A stretch of 64,000 nucleotides of DNA from Tigriopus japonicus (GCA_010645155.1 JAAGOF010000185.1:1124688-1188687), one strand, 5' to 3'. Counted from the first letter of the stretch, positions 35,201 to 47,985 are shown. A program made the numbers and translations. Notes: generated by a model not told the origin, from the letters alone.

Positions 35201-38200
35201 GCGAAGTCCAGGGAAATCGTGCCGTGTGCAAATGCAGGTAAAACTGCAAACAAAAAAAAATTATCATCTCTGTCCTGATTATTTCGTTTTAAAGGCGTGA
35301 TTTCGAGGGTGATGGTATCATTGAATGTGCTCTGGACCCATGCCTTAATAAGCCATGCGGTACCAATGCCGAATGTACCCGATCGGGTAGCTCTTATCGA
35401 TGCTCGTGTCCTCGAGGTTACTCTGGCAATCCTGATATTCGCTGCAACGCTGACCCCTGTGGTGATAATCCCTGTGGACCCAATGCCCAGTGTACTCCCA
35501 ATGGAAACGCTGCTACGTGCGCCTGTTTGCCCGGCTATGTGGGCAACCCTCTCTCGCGTCAGGGTTGCGATAACGAGCCATGCTACAACAGCCCTTGTGG
35601 ACTGAACGCTGAATGTGAATCTAGAGGTAGAAGTGCCGTGTGCCGATGTCCTCGCGCTCATACCGGTGATCCTTACACCAGATGCACGCTTGATCCCTGC
35701 GCCGAAGCCCCTTGCGGTAAGCAGACCTGTGGCAATTACTTTTGAAATGTAATTAACCACAATTACATGAGTCTCAAAAGTAATTTAATACAATTACAAT
35801 TACGTTATTATCAAATGTAACTAAATACAATTACATTTACCTTATTATCGAATGGAATCAATTACAATTTTAAGCACTTTCAAAAAAAAATTAATCTAGC
35901 TTGTTCTCATTTCGTTTGTAAAAGAAATTGCAAGGGAGCGCAAAAAGCTATATTACTTATGGTTCATCAATTTACGCACAGAATATACAATATTGGAAAT
36001 TTGTGGATAAATCAGTGAAATGCAAAGTCTCGGGCGTCTCAAAAGGTGTGTCAAAATAACTTTTGATTTCAAGTCAGCTGATATCTGAGATTCTGGTCAT
36101 GGATAAACCAGATTGCTCAAACACCCGGTTGTTGGTGCAACGATGTGAGTTTTAGTCAATTGATATTGTGATTTTAGAATGGCATTTTTTTCCATTTCCG
36201 AATTTTGGAAGCGATTCTGTTAACGGAACTATAGTTTCTACGTCGATAAAGATGACTACTTTATAAAGGTTTGCTTCATTTACGTATCTTTTGTAGGATT
36301 TTGAAATAAGTTAGGTCTCGCGTCAGAAAATTTACCTAACCAACTAGTGGGGCATGGCGTAAAATGGAATGTTTTTGTTTTCCATACGTTTGAGGGAGAA
36401 GAAATATATGCAATAGATGCTCAATTTGTTCTCAGGGTGCCCTATTTTCGATGCCCAGATTTTTGCTCTTTGTTATAGTACAAACATTCAATTACTTGGT
36501 AAGAGTTTTTTAGCTCTACAAATTATACTTAGGGCCCACGACTCTTTTGAAACAATTAGAAACTTTTGCTCCTATTATCGGTTTTCAAAGCAAGAAATGA
36601 AGAAAAAATATCGTAAATGGATAATTTTCATTAGCCGGTAACTAGAAAGTTGGAATGGCGGGCACTCTTAATAACAATATTGCACGAGAAAGTCTCCAAT
36701 TGTGCTTAAGCACGTTGCAGCATCACAACTTAGTTCTTGTTCCAAGTCTATTTTTGGACATTATCAGAAGCTGATATCACGCTTCGGTGATGATACGGAA
36801 CAAGTATTGTGAAAAACTTGCAATATTCGTGTGCCATCGTTTGTTTTGGTCCTGAAATTTGGTTTTATCTCCTCATCACGAACCAAAACAATTCGAAACA
36901 TTTCTCAACTAATGGCAATTTGATCAAGTTGATTGGAACAACTAATGGATCAAAGCCGGAATCGTTGTTTTCTCGGATAGATGGCGTTGGTGAATGACCA
37001 AATAAATGTTCTTGTCTGAACTTGTTGATATTCTTCTTTTTTAAACAAACTATCTTTGGAATGTCTTTTTGCTTTAATTGATGTATGCCTAGTTGGTGCA
37101 AGACCCGCGCAAGTGCCATCTATGCTAAAAGATACATGGCAAGCTTTACAAAACTGTCAATGCCATCTATCCAAGAGAAGTGTAACCATATTTTTAACTA
37201 TGACCTCCCAATATCTAGAAACTGTTCAAATGACCTTGCTCTTACTTTGTTGGCATAAAGTGTGTCTTGTTTGATTTCAGGGGTCAATGCCGTGTGTGAG
37301 CCAAAGGGTGAAGGTTATGAATGTGTGTGTCCTCCCGACTACATTGGCAACGCCTATGACATTTGCAAGTAATATATCCAGTTCCATTCATAAACCTCTC
37401 TGATTGTGGATTTAGAAGCACCTTTGCCTAAATTAAATTTCCTTTTGATGTATTGAGAGTAATCGTTTCTACTCCCTTCTCTCAGTTATGACCCGTGTGC
37501 CACTTCCTCGTGTGGACCCAATACCGATTGCAGTGTGATCGGGCAGAGAGCCGTTTGCCGTTGCATCAGTGGCTACCAAGGTAGTCCTAACAGCAGGTAC
37601 GTTCTACGTTTTGGAACAAGGCCATAGAGAACATAGAGTGCCCAAGTCAGGCCAAGTCACTGGCAAAATAACTTTTGATTTCAAGTCAGCTGATATCTGG
37701 GATTCTGTTCATGGATTAACTAGATGGTTCAAACACCTGGTTGTTAGTGCAACGATGTGAGTTTTAGTCAATTGATATTGTGGTCAATCTCTGGCTGTGT
37801 ATGTATATAGGAGTGAAATACTGAGAGTTGTGTTATGTTTTGAGATTCCATGCTCTCCTGTTCATCATCGATTCACTTGTGCATCCTCAAGGTTTTCTTT
37901 TTTTTATCTCTTGTAATTTTGTCTCACATTTCTTCTTTGATTTGTCTCTTTGTAAACTCAAACTATAAATAATTTCTAACACATACATTTTAATTGAGGG
38001 ACCCTGGTGTAATTGTGGCACAAAAGGCCGTGATGAATCATTGCAAGTTGTTTTGAATTTTTGTTAACGCATCAGTATTATTTAACAATGATGCTTGGAA
38101 TGTTTTAACCCAGATAACAGCCGACGTTGCTGTACAATGCTCTTGAGCACTCTGTAGTTCTCTATGACCAACTTCAACACGCGGTGTTTGTTTGGTGTGT

Positions 38201-41200
38201 AGAAGTCAGTTTTAAATTCCAAAGACATTTGAGACCAGTTTTGACGTGTAAATGTAATTGTGCACGTGTTCCGGAATTCCGTTGATTAGGTCACGGGCCA
38301 AAAAGCACGAAATAAGGCCACTTAAAACATGCTTGATTAAAAATAGATATTTGATTATTTTCTTTTGCTTGACTTAGTAGTCTCATGACTTCGTCAGCTC
38401 CAGGATTGACCAAATCCTTTTAGTTGTTTCCCTGAATTGATGTAACAAGGCTGACTGACGGATAAAAAGGTCGATACAAACTGATCGGTGATGCATGTTT
38501 CCGAAATATTTTAGTGCAACAGTGTCTTAAGCGTATTTAAGACTTTAGTCAAAAAAACAAATAAATACAAATTTGTTGTTGAACATGTTCCGCGTAACAC
38601 TATGCAGTTGCTCTTTGCGATGTGCTAACCAAATGAAGGCAAGCAAGTATTTGGCATTGCATTAAAAATAAGAAGCTGGTCTCCAATGCTTTGGAAATTC
38701 AAAAATGACTTCGTCAGCTCAAATTATCACCGTGAGTAGGCCAGATGTTAGTTCCATGAATGGTTCCGCTTGAACGCCTCCTAAATCCTTTGACAGGTCC
38801 GGATGTTTGGCCGATCCTTGTTCCATTGATCAAATCTGTCATCAAAATGCCGAATGCACCAACCAAGGGGGTCGCCCTGTCTGTTCCTGCGCCCCTGGAT
38901 ACGTGGGTGATGGCTATAACAATTGTGTCAGAGGTAGGATTTGAAGATTGGTCGGACTAAGCCTCTCTCACTATGTGTATGTTCCTTGTCATCTTAGGGG
39001 ATTGTCTGTCCAATGACGATTGTGGTCCAAGCCAGGCTTGCCAAGATTACCGATGTGTGGACCCGTGCTCCAGCGCTTGTGGAAGCGGGGCTGAGTGCGA
39101 AGTGAATAACCATGTTGCTATCTGCCGATGCCCACGAGGACTCACTGGAGATCCATTCCAGGTAAAAACAGAGAAGGGGAAGCATTTCCTACACGGGAAC
39201 AGATTCCCTAAATGCTTTGGATTGCTCAAAGCAACAAAGGGCTCCACTCTTGAGTCCCGTCCAACGAAAAGAGTCTCTTTATTAGTTGGACAGGGCTTTT
39301 ATAAAAGTTGTCACGTTTAACTTCAGTAGTGTCAAAGGGACCTATAGGGTTCTGAGCGGAGGTCAAAGACAACCAGTGATGGGATCAAAAATGTGTTTTT
39401 ACATTTATGTCTTTAGCTCATCTGTAATTCAGGCTTCGTTTCACTACGTGACCAAATAAGGCTAAACAAGGACCAATATGGCAACACTTTACAGACAAAC
39501 AATTCTTGATCATTTCTGTAGTGACCTCTGAAATAACAAGGATATGTTTGTTTTTGAAGAGTAAAGTATGCTAAAAATCAAACGACTTACTCAGAAATTG
39601 ATCTTCCTCTTCAAATACCATGTAAAAAGTGGATCCCGACAACCAAAAAGTCAGTCTTTCATGGGTAGATGAATTGATCGGGTTCACTTGAAAACTCGTG
39701 TAAAAAATCAAAAAGCAGTCAATAAAACAAGTTAATTTTGGGTTCTTTAATAGTTTGACCTTTTGAAACACAAACTCGGTTATTCTTCGTTGGTCGGGAA
39801 TGCAATTTCAAGAGGAGAGTTTGTATGCAAAACAAGTATTTGGTTTTACGATGTATCGAATTTTGGCATCTCATGTTTAATTTTGCCTGTGTTATATCGT
39901 GCATTACATCAAGAGCAAAACAAAGTTAATATTCAACGATCAGTTTTGATTAGTGCAAAAAAATCATTTTTTGACTTGTTATAATCCTTCACAAGTGTGA
40001 ATACCCTACTTCAACACACAATTTTAAACTTGCTCGAGGAGTGCTTTTTATTCGTGTGTAGTTGTCTCAACTCACAGCAAGTTTTAATTATTCTTGATTT
40101 CAACTTTACTCCCAGAGCATAAGTCAGAGGTAGTTTATATATCAGATGAAATAAGTGTGGCACATTCCGTTCTTTTCATGTGTTAATGGATTCCTTTCTT
40201 AGTACCCAAATGGGGAATGAGCACGTGGTGCTCGTTCCACTCTCAACACTAAGAAGTGTCTAAAGAGGGAGGTAGTTGTACTGTAGACTAGATTATAAAC
40301 ACGATAATGAAGACCATTGGTCTTGTTGGTTGCACCACTTTTCGTAAATGCCAATGATGAGATGGGCTGCAGTGGATCACCCTAATGGTTCCGTTTGCTT
40401 AGAACCTGAAGGAATGCAAATACAAACCACTCTTACCAATGCCATTGTAAACAAGCCTCGAAGTTTTCCTTCTTTTTCTCAAGAAAACGCGCGATGGAAC
40501 AGATCTTTGAGAGGTGTAATTGAGCCAGCATGAAGAAATGAGAGCGTGGTCCATAGACTAACTTCTTTCATGGTGAAAACTTTTTGGATACGGTATGTTC
40601 ATTCTTTTTTTTTAGAACTGCCGACGGTTTACTCGGGAGGAAATTTGTGGAGATGCCTGCGGTCCCAATACCGATTGTACCGTGGATGCTGACGAAAGAC
40701 CCGTGTGCAAATGCCAGCCCAGTAAGTAGTAGATGCTCATTGTCGTGATCGATTCACTCGGTTAGTTTGATTACCTGAGATGGTGTCTACCATTGCAGAC
40801 TACATTGGCAATCCATTGACTGGTTGTCGATACGAATGTACCTCCGACAGAGAATGCCCTTCATCTCAGAAATGTTCCAACTACAATTGTATAGCAGTCT
40901 GCGATTCCACCGGTAAGGATTTTTCTCCTCTCCCTTTAACCAGTCCAATAAATTCTTGTTCCATTGAGGACATATCAAGCTATGGTCTGGAAACATTTGT
41001 TGCACACTGATTCAATTTGGGTCTGATTTTATTTGACAGCTTGTGGAGAAAATGCCAACTGCAGAGCTTTCAATAATCGAGCTGAATGCACTTGCCCTGA
41101 AGATTTCTTAGGTGATCCGTACTCCAGATGCTACACTGAGTGTGTTCTTCATGATGATTGTGGGCAGAATCTTGCCTGCATCAAGTTCCGATGCAAAGAT

Positions 41201-42016
41201 CCTTGCAATGCTCTAGACATAAAGCAATGTGCCCCAACTGCCAATTGTGAGGTCAAGAACCACAAACCCATCTGCTCTTGTCCCCGGGGTAAGATTATTA
41301 GCTTTTCATTCATGTGCAAGCACATTTCAAAAGCCAGGGATTATAACAGATGAAACAGCTAAGTAGCAAGTCAAGAAATAAACCCTTAATATTTCTGCCT
41401 AGGGTTTACTGGCGATCCTTTCACATCTTGCCGAGAGTTCACCCGCGCTGATCTTTGCACACCTAACCCATGTGGTCTTGATGCTTTATGCCAACCTGGT
41501 TATGATGGTCGTGGCTCAGATAAACCTGTTTGTACCTGTCCCAGTGGATACCGAGGTGATCCTTTGGTCAGATGCACAAGAGGTAAGATTTATGGAAGCT
41601 CTTTTACAAACTGCATAGCATTCTATTGAACCTTGTAATTTCTAGGAAATTGTGAGACAGATACTGATTGTGGAAGCAGTCAAGGTTGTTACAATTTCAA
41701 TTGTGAGGATCCTTGCCGTCGAGGTGCCTGTGCTCCCAATGCAGAATGTCAAGTCCGGAACCATGGTATGTTTGCCATAGGCAACCTCTCTCTCACATTT
41801 GGCTCTAGTCCATAACTCAAGAAGTTTTTAATGTCCTCCACGTGTCATTTTTTCATTTCAGCTGCTGTCTGCAGTTGTCCTGATGGGTATTATGGGAACG
41901 CCTTAGAGGCGTGCCGCCCCACTCAAGCCAACACGCGTGTGGTTGGCCACTCCAATTCCCGCAATCGTTTCCGCTTTAAGCGCTTCGTAGACGACGTCCT
42001 TTCTTTCTTTTACTAA
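32272..42016 (+). CDS. Secreted multi-EGF protein with Dumpy-like (DPY) modules
   Basis: This is a predicted extracellular matrix protein. Exons: 32272-32373, 34368-34658, 34724-34829, 35096-35237, 35295-35716, 37281-37368, 37486-37596, 38797-38933, 38998-39161, 40616-40721, 40799-40912, 41040-41288, 41403-41582, 41646-41765, 41862-42016 (TAA). All are GT-AG and frame-consistent, giving 828 residues. The signal peptide is MWSQTLSVVILTIAVQEVVS. After a first EGF module and a Ser/Arg-rich linker (about residues 55-115) come EGF-like modules of the form DPC..xxPCGxNAxC..AvCxCPxGyxGDPy..C, 16 in all. Four short DPY-type modules (such as DCLSNDDCGPSQACQDYRCV) sit between the later EGFs. The C-terminus is basic (RNRFRFKRF) and ends DVLSFFY. 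There is no transmembrane segment, GPI-like tail or zona pellucida domain, unlike full-length Dumpy. The EGF modules lack the calcium-binding D/N-D/E-C signature. The name is by similarity of modules only. Confidence 0.9.
33728..33999 (+). mobile_element. LINE relic: C-terminal end of a non-LTR retrotransposon ORF2
   Basis: Inside the first intron of the Dumpy-like gene. A + strand frame ending in TAA at 33997-33999 reads LPEHLRRF, then SFKRDLDRFLQPIPDQP, then CPRAANSNALLDQ. This matches the pattern at the C-terminus of CR1/jockey-type reverse transcriptase ORFs (LP..LR, SFK..LD.FL, PD.P). An upstream frame with LQRRACLENGGHPKDS precedes it, separated by a frame change and a stop. It is a dead 3' fragment. 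Confidence 0.6.
35735..35880. repeat. TAATTACAATTACA-rich repeat in an intron
   Basis: Starts 18 bp after a splice donor of the Dumpy-like gene. It consists largely of degenerate copies of TGTAATTAAATACAATTACA. The same composition and several phrases (TTTTGAAATGTAATTAA) recur in the bounded element at 58166-58700, so this is probably a truncated copy of that family. Confidence 0.55.
36053..36170 (+). repeat. 118-bp dispersed repeat, copy in intron 5
   Basis: Aligns base for base with 37664-37781 with about ten differences, starting AAAATAACTTTTGATTTCAA and ending GTTTTAGTCAATTGATATTG. Both copies lie in introns of the same gene in the same orientation. No terminal repeats were identified. 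Confidence 0.75.
37664..37781 (+). repeat. 118-bp dispersed repeat, copy in intron 7
   Basis: Partner of 36053-36170. The copy begins 67 nt after the donor of the exon ending at 37596. No open frame or RNA signature was seen. Confidence 0.75.
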
Positions 42017-42487
42017 CCTCCCGTGTCGTGTGGCCTTCAACTCAAACATTGTATAAAGACATTCTTTCCTACCCATTTTCCTCTCCCCATTGAGCTCCAT
42101 CTTCTTCTTGAAAGGCCCCCTGTGATGGGCACCCTCCGCCTTTCGTCTTACTCTCTATTCAGGTATTTTGTCAAAGGGCTTTTCCATTTTTTTGTTGGGG
42201 GGGCCAATGGGCCCCTATCCAAACCGTCTGGGCTACAGCAATGTACCAGTTTCAGATTTGTTCCCAAGACAGACACGCACACACGCTCACTCCACTCTAT
42301 TCAACAAGTTTGAAGCTCTTAAAGCATGCCTTTGAGCAATGGATAAGATTTATTATTCATCATGAAGATGCAGAATGGAGCCCTTTCTTTCTTGTCTCTT
42401 GGTCTCTTTCGCCTGCTTGCACTTATTCCATTTCACACTCACTTTTGACTCTTTTGTTCAAGCCCAAAAAACTTAAGTTTCAAAGGA

Positions 42488-42493
42488 AATAAA
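42488..42493 (+). promoter_or_regulatory. Candidate poly(A) signal of the Dumpy-like gene
   Basis: AATAAA within AAATAAATAAAAAA, 472 nt after the stop codon. The 3' UTR region (42017-42487) is pyrimidine-rich and holds a G7 run near 42197. Assignment rests on the hexamer alone. Confidence 0.4.
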
Positions 42494-42499
42494 TAAAAA

Positions 42500-43855
42500 A
42501 AATCCGTTTTAAACACCATTGGTCTAGAATAGCTTTCATATTGCAGGTAAAGTTTTTCACCTCGGAAGTTTTGTTTGGTAATCAGAAAAGTGCTCTATTT
42601 TAAGAGCATACCCGCGGAAATACATGAATGAACAGACTACCTAGACATGAAAGGCAATAACGGATGGGTTTTCGTTCTCGGAGGCTGTTTTTGCCCCAAA
42701 TCTAGAGTTTTCTTACTCAACTCACTTTTCTAAATGAACTACATTATTCTATGGTGAAGAAAAAAGAAGTTTTTCACTCGAAATTTTAATTCAGAACTGC
42801 TACTCTGGGATATTTTTTTCTTCAATATCGTATTAGTTCGCCCGAGACAAGGTTATGAATCCAAAATCTGAACATTCCTTCATAGTCGAAAGCGGGATAG
42901 ATCAAGGACTCTTCAGAGTGCATTAGAGTCCTTGGGTAGATATACTTTGCTATTCGTATAAATAAATTTTCCAAATCCAGAAAAATAAAGTCATTTTTTA
43001 ATGTTAACGTACCAAATATTATTGAGCATTGAAAGTTTTCGCCAAACAATTAAGCAAGAGTTAAAAGTTAGTATTTTAGCGTGTACACCGATCAAGCCGT
43101 AATTACTTTTTTCAGTGCTTTTTGCAATCTAGTTTGCAATCTTGGACTGTTTCCTTGTGGAACTTTTGGTAACTAAAAGCCCATGTTTATTTGCGCTTTT
43201 TGGCCGTCCCTTGTGACGTGTATTGGAATATTATGCCATATAAACTTAATTGTAGTCAATATAATACAATACATCCAAGAAATAATTGGTGTGCATTTCA
43301 CCTAAAATCAGTCATTATGAAACTTACTGGAACATACTTCTGGTCATAAGGTCAATAAATGTCCCTGAGGGCTTTAAACCCTAAAAATCTTGCGTGCATT
43401 CAGATATGATACCAAGGATGAAAAAGATGAAAGCTCATAATATTCAAAAGATTAGTCTACAGAGGCAATTTTTTACTCTATCCCAACACTAAAGCACTCT
43501 GATCAATGGTGGAAAGATGGTTTTTGATGTTTGAAAAAGATCAAAAAAGAGATCAATCCACCATTGGTCTTAACAAGCTTAAATTTCAAAGGAAAATACC
43601 CGCTTCTGGTGAAGCTACTGAACTGATGAGGCAAAATCCTGTACTATGTGGCATTGAAGAAGCCAATGACAGGAGAAACAGGTCACCTTGAATATAACTT
43701 TTTAACCATCCCTTACCGATCTGTATAGGCTCTGGCAGGTAAATCGGGACGGTATTTAGGAATAGGTAGAAATTTCGCTTTGAGACTTTCAGGATATATT
43801 TTACATATATATTGAACTATTGAACGTATATTTATGTATATATTGAACTCTGTCC
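42500..43855. other. Intergenic spacer
   Basis: AT-rich. No gene, RNA or bounded repeat was recognised. Open frames in this stretch are short and lack recognisable motifs. Confidence 0.4.
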
Positions 43856-43859
43856 ATAC

Positions 43860-44045
43860 GACCTCTGAAGCCTTGGATGGCCTTAGCGACCTTTGCAGCG
43901 TCCAAGAATGCTATGGACCTCGTGATGGCAGCCTTCAGGGCAGCAAAGTTCTCAGCGTCCTCGACCACCCTGCCCCACATACAGTGGTCAGAGGTGTCGC
44001 AGTCGGGGCTTTAGGGAGGCTATTTGGAGGGTGGCTAGAAGTGCA
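43860..44045 (-). pseudogene. Transposase relic, C-terminal part (Tc1/mariner-like)
   Basis: A GC-richer island in AT-rich surroundings. On the - strand it reads SPDCDTSDHCMWGRVVEDA, then AALKAAI, then a helix ending AIQGFRGRMDRV. This fits the C-terminal pattern of Tc1/mariner-type transposases: SPD, a D followed by .WG, then LK..I and F..R. A stop codon directly before SPD breaks the frame. No terminal inverted repeats were located around it. The family assignment is by pattern and is tentative. Confidence 0.45.
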
Positions 44046-44450
44046 GTACTACCCCTAAGAGCTTTCTATGGCTGCATGCATCAACTGAGCATTACGGGCC
44101 GGCCATCTCCTTCATCCACGGGACCTCTTTGTTGATCCTAAAGCCTTAATATTAATTTAGATCAAGCATCTTTAGTTGATCCTAAAACAGCCAAACAAAC
44201 CAAGAAGTGCGAGAGAAAAAATGCAGCCAAAAGCAGACTTTAACCGAAACAATATCCATGCAAGGGCTTAAACAAATCTTATTTTGCCGTCCCATGACTG
44301 GATCAATTCTTATTTGCATAATCTAAATAAATTGATTGCAAAACTAAACTTTGTTTTACTTGAACTTCCTCACTGACGGTGGCGACAACAACGGCAAACA
44401 TTTGAAGCTTCAAAAAGCCAAACAACGTAACAAAGTTGACGCTTCCTTCC

Positions 44451-45599
44451 AGGGTGGGCATTTTTCGCCATCGAGAGCATTTTGGACACCCTAGTGTCCA
44501 AAAGTGTCCAAAAGTGTCCAAAAATCTCGAGAGGGTGTCCAAAAATCCCCAAAAGATGTCCATAAGTGTCTAGAAGTCCAACAAACGTAAAAGAAAGTTG
44601 TACAAATCAGACGAAAAACCAGTTACACTACATAAGTAATTGAATTCTAAAGAATGCATGGTTGTGTACTTAAACAAAAATAGTTCTATTAATGGGAACA
44701 TTACTTGGAAAAATAAACTTTGCCATGATAACTTTAACCCTTGGTCATGAGGCTAATTTGCCTCACTGATTACAATAATATTATATACACATTTGTAAAA
44801 CGTAAAAACAATTTGCATGTTTTGTTTATACAATATGGTAAAATGTGTGTAACTGTTCAAAATGTTTCAAAATTTACATTTTATTTCCTCATCTGTAAAC
44901 AAGAGTCTTGTCTTTTTTAACAGTAAAACATCACTGCTTTAATTCTTTGGCAAAAGCATTATAATACCCACATTGCAATCTGATATCAGTTTGAGTGTGC
45001 TTTATTATAGTTAACATTTTTTGGACAGTCAGGTCAAAAGACTTCTTGCCTCTTGGATGGGAAACACTTGCAACAATGATAAACTTTGGAATAAAAATCA
45101 AAATACTAAGTAACCTTCTCTTGTCACAAATCAAGACACAATTAGCTTTAAAATATACTCGCATACTATGTTTAACATGAAGTGTGGTGTGAGCGTGTTA
45201 TTAGTAGTCCCAGTCTCACATTCGTTTGTTCGTTCATTCCTTCAGTCGATCATTCTTTCCCACCTTTTGGACGATGCTCAGTGGTCAAATGAAAAGAGTG
45301 GAAAGTTCAAATGTCCAGTTTGGCCTTCAAGTTATTGGCTCATTGAATGTATTAAGTGTAAGTTTCTTATGCTGAATGGACTTATTCTTGCTTAGATTTC
45401 GTCAAGTGACGTTTATTTTGGAGAGAGAGATGTTATTCTAAAAATGTTTTTAACCATTATTTTTCGAATTACTATTTTTGGACACTTTTGGACACTCCTA
45501 TTTTTGGACAGCCTTATTTTTGGACACTTTTGGACACCTTTTGGCCAGGGGTGGACAAAATGTCCAAAAATCAAATACCCACCCTGCAGTTCCTTCCCA
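44451..45599. mobile_element. hAT-type element with GTGTCCAAAA-rich ends
   Basis: An exact 8-bp direct duplication TTCCTTCC (44443-44450 and 45600-45607) brackets about 1.15 kb. The left end is AGGGTGGGCATTTTTC and the right end reads inward CTGCAGGGTGGGTATTTG, so the termini are inverted but differ by 4 nt. Just inside both ends lie clusters of (A)GTGTCCAAAA repeats in inverse orientation. No transposase frame is present. The boundaries are likely but less clean than those of the other hAT elements here. Confidence 0.55.
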
Positions 45600-45607
45600 T
45601 GAGTTTC

Positions 45608-47573
45608 TTCACCAATGCCCATCTCTAATAATAGGAAAAGCTCCAAAAACGGCCAACCTTGTTTTTGATCCAAGGTCACATGAAGAATGAATGCATCATC
45701 CTATCATACCCGTTCCAATCTTGTCTCAAACCTTCTTGAGTGAAAACCTAATCCCAATTGAATCCATCTTGTTGTAGTTGGAACTTCACAGCAATGAGCA
45801 ATTTACTCCACCTCAACTTGATCAACAATGAAGAGTCCAAAGAAGGTGATACTGGGTATTTCTGTCATCGTCTTAAACATTGAACCAATGGAAATGATTT
45901 CTTCTGACGTCAAAAGAAAATCGAGATTAATAATAATAATGAGACGGTTGCGCTACTCCAAAAAAGCATCTACAGGGTCATCCGTATTTAGTGTCCCAAA
46001 CCAAACAAAGAAGCACTCAAAACGCAATAACGACACACTAACATTAAAGGAATATCAGTTAAAGGAAACATCTTTAGCTTTACTAATGGCAAGTTTTGTT
46101 GTAATTGATCAACTTGTTTTAAGAAATTATGATTTTGTATCTCGTGGTTGCTCTCGTACTCAAATTATTATGCACGATCTATTCCAAAAAAATCATCCAA
46201 GCTTTGACCGCAAATTACAAATTCTAATAGTGGCCGAATTGCTTAGATGAAGGAAACAAAGTGTTGGGCAAAAACCTCTACTTTTCCTGTTACCAATACC
46301 AAAAAGTTGCTTTCACATCATGTTTTGCCATGAATTACCGTTAAAATGTAGGGGGACGGTAGACTCATCTGCTTGCGGTGTTTTACACTGTACTTTGTTT
46401 TATTACTTAATTAAATGTCATTCTTTTTAGAAGAATCATGTAGGAAGATGATTAAAAAGTTGTAAAACATTTGTTGTTGTTGTTTTGGCCAAAGTGGTGA
46501 CTTCCAAAAGTATTTTTGACCCATTTTTGTATTTCTTAAAACATTTTAAAAGGATTTTTTTGCGTATTTCGGACCTAAGCAACTTTTTTGGAAATGAAAC
46601 CCAAACTAAAAGACGGGCGAAAGAAAAAGTCCAAAAAATTCGAAAACAAGATATTGCCAACGAAAAAGATAGACTAAATATTTTTTTGCCCTATAAAGAA
46701 ACAAATTCCTAGAAAAGATGCGATATAAACTCTTAATTTATTTATTTTTTGCACATTTTAGGCAAGAAAAACTGTTAGGGTCATTTGTAGATAAAATATA
46801 TTTGCAGCCAGGTCCTTCATTGCCATTTTTTGAAACTTTTCCAAGCCTTCCACTTTGCAGTCTCTTTACAGTGGTGCTGAACTTGGTAACATTTTTAAGC
46901 TATCTATTCATTATGAAGAAAACAGGGCTAAAGCTAAGAATTTCCAATGAACGTTATTTTACATATTTTGTCGTTACACAAACTTGTTTGAAGTTATGAT
47001 TTAATCAAAGAGGACATGTTAGGTGAAATGTCAAATATCCTACCTTTCTTGTCACATCAAAACTAATCAATGTTTTTTCTCCACAAGTGTTCACCAAAAA
47101 TTAATTTACGAGAGTGATAAATATGTTTTTTCAAAAACGTGGGATTATGACAAGCTTGTCGTTCTGAACGTCCATTTTTTTAAACTCGCAGTGGTCGGCC
47201 AACATACCTGGTCTAATTAAATCAAAAGTTCGAACAAGGCTGCTTACCAAGCACCAAGAAAACATGTAAAATAACTTCTACTCATAAGTGATCAGTTTTC
47301 ATTTTGAGTTTTCACATAAATCCTGAAATCATAAATGGTCTATAACGCATAGGGTTAACTCAATTACTAGACCACCATACTCCATGGATTCACACAACCT
47401 CTTTGATTTTCCATAATAGGTGATAGTTGTGAGATTTTTTTGGAATTTCAACCTTGAAACCTCAAAATTAAAAGAGCTTGAAAGGAGCTTTTGACCAGAA
47501 AAAAAGGCTACTTTAGGGCTCAAATACTTAAAAAGCTGAAGTAAAAAAATACTAAAATAAAACGGCTCTGTGA
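45608..47573. other. Intergenic spacer with unrecognised open frames
   Basis: An AT-rich + strand open frame at 45828-46250 (140 codons from the first ATG) is lysine- and serine-rich with no recognisable domain, and its composition is that of the surrounding DNA. It is not called as a gene. Nothing else was recognised. Confidence 0.35.
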
Positions 47574-47680
47574 AAAAAATATTTCTTAAATATCCGGCTT
47601 TTTCTAAATATTTTGGGCTTTTGAAGAAAATTTATATTGGATATTTACTCACTATTTTGCAAATATTTTTCTGGGCCCTA
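47574..47680. mobile_element. Fragment of hAT family D (right end)
   Basis: About 107 bp match the right third of 23729-24266, ending CTGGGCCCTA and followed by ATAATGAG. The left part is absent. Confidence 0.65.
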
Positions 47681-47985
47681 ATAATGAGTGTGGTCATAGG
47701 TTAGAATAGAAAATATAAGAGAAAAAATGGAGCTAACTATGTAGAGTAAAAATGCAAATAAAGTATTTTTTTGGAGGAGATAGGCAATACGTAAAAATAA
47801 GAAGGGATGCACTGAAAATCCAAGTCTTAGCGAATATTGTGTATACATGTGGGAATAGAAATAGAGTAAGGTCAACGGATTTGAGCTCTTGAATAAAGCC
47901 TCTGACAGAAGAACTTTGTCGAATCTTCTGTTTCAGTTGTATTTAGGTGAATTTTTCGTTCACGACGAAAAATTTGTAGAGACTA

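Noticed and set aside
35092..35760. 222-codon open frame on the - strand
   Set aside because: It is the complement of EGF-coding exons 4 and 5 of the Dumpy-like gene. The low stop density is a by-product of the cysteine- and glycine-rich coding strand.
45828..46250. 140-codon + strand open frame
   Set aside because: No recognisable domain, no splice or promoter context, and composition like the surrounding AT-rich DNA.
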